25,270 nucleotides of DNA, from assembly GCA_002428935.1 (NCBI GenBank), contig DIYG01000006.1, positions 1 to 25,270 of the forward strand. Reading direction: 5' to 3'. This document shows positions 25,211 through 25,270 of this stretch, one piece after another. The notes beneath the pieces are model-generated. The model worked only from the letters and a program-made list of their open reading frames with translations. It searched no databases and had not been told where the DNA came from. The position numbers and the translations under genes are program-made. The stretch's first letter is position 1; every line of letters starts with the position of its first letter. The stretch is from Halieaceae bacterium UBA6060 (GTDB lineage Bacteria; Pseudomonadota; Gammaproteobacteria; Pseudomonadales; Halieaceae).

Positions 25211-25270
25211 CTACTGGCCGAAAGCGTAGTTCACCTGAACGCCATAGAACGCCGGCGGTCCTGCGACAAA
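25211..25270 (-). CDS. C-terminal end of a TonB-dependent receptor (partial)
   Basis: On the minus strand a frame enters from the window edge and reads FVAGPPAFYGVQVNYAFGQ before a TAG at 25211-25213. The pattern (small residues, P-P-x-x-Y-G-V-x-V-x-Y-x-F near the end) is the usual last beta strand of TonB-dependent outer-membrane receptors, which import siderophores, vitamins or oligomers. Only 19 residues are visible, so the ligand cannot be told. A terminator just downstream confirms that a minus-strand gene ends here. Confidence 0.75.
   Translation of the reverse strand, partial: FVAGPPAFYGVQVNYAFGQ

Overview
This looks like a GC-rich gammaproteobacterial chromosome, probably a marine, aerobic, protein- and amide-consuming heterotroph of the Halieaceae/OM60-NOR5 kind. 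That placement is inferred from protein flavour only: MipA/OmpV porin, TonB-dependent receptor, DPP-IV-type S9 peptidase, RstA/RstB-like two-component pair and secreted catalase-peroxidase. No rRNA, tRNA, CRISPR array, insertion sequence or phage gene was seen.

Layout. (1) 1-2460: the 3' tail of an unknown gene, then small monocistronic genes in visibly more AT-rich DNA (a three-helix membrane protein, a secreted YHYH-motif protein, a YceK-like lipoprotein, a WrbA/flavodoxin-type protein, a basic hypothetical). (2) 2600-5635, plus strand: a tight four-gene operon of a secreted DUF885 protein without a visible HExxH, a half-size TMEM165/GDT1 cation transporter, a MOSC protein and an SRPBCC-like protein. 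Its last gene overlaps tail to tail with the next gene. (3) 5574-8790, minus strand: dipeptidyl peptidase IV and a MipA/OmpV outer-membrane protein. (4) 8982-16815: two secreted SxxK serine hydrolases on the plus strand bracket a minus-strand operon of phosphoglycerate dehydrogenase, NCS1 permease, hydantoinase/oxoprolinase HyuA and a DUF917 (S-methyl-thiohydantoin desulfurase-like) protein. The last three are joined by 4-nt ATGA overlaps and look like a small-heterocycle (hydantoin, lactam or thiohydantoin) uptake and catabolism module. (5) 16826-20293, minus strand: a co-oriented run of secreted trypsin with a PPC domain, a secreted two-cysteine protein, an OmpR-family regulator and a sensor kinase. 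(6) 20478-23249, plus strand: a small acidic protein and a Sec-exported KatG with a good terminator. (7) 23494-25270: a membrane-anchored PAF-acetylhydrolase-like hydrolase in AT-richer DNA, then the terminator and last 19 codons of a minus-strand TonB-dependent receptor.

Taken together, the window encodes extracytoplasmic hydrolysis (S9, S1, SxxK and alpha/beta hydrolases), outer-membrane passage, uptake of a ring-shaped N compound, and periplasmic peroxide defence. The two loci that most deserve a second look are the permease-HyuA-DUF917 module flanked by paralogous serine hydrolases, and the trypsin / cysteine protein / two-component cluster.
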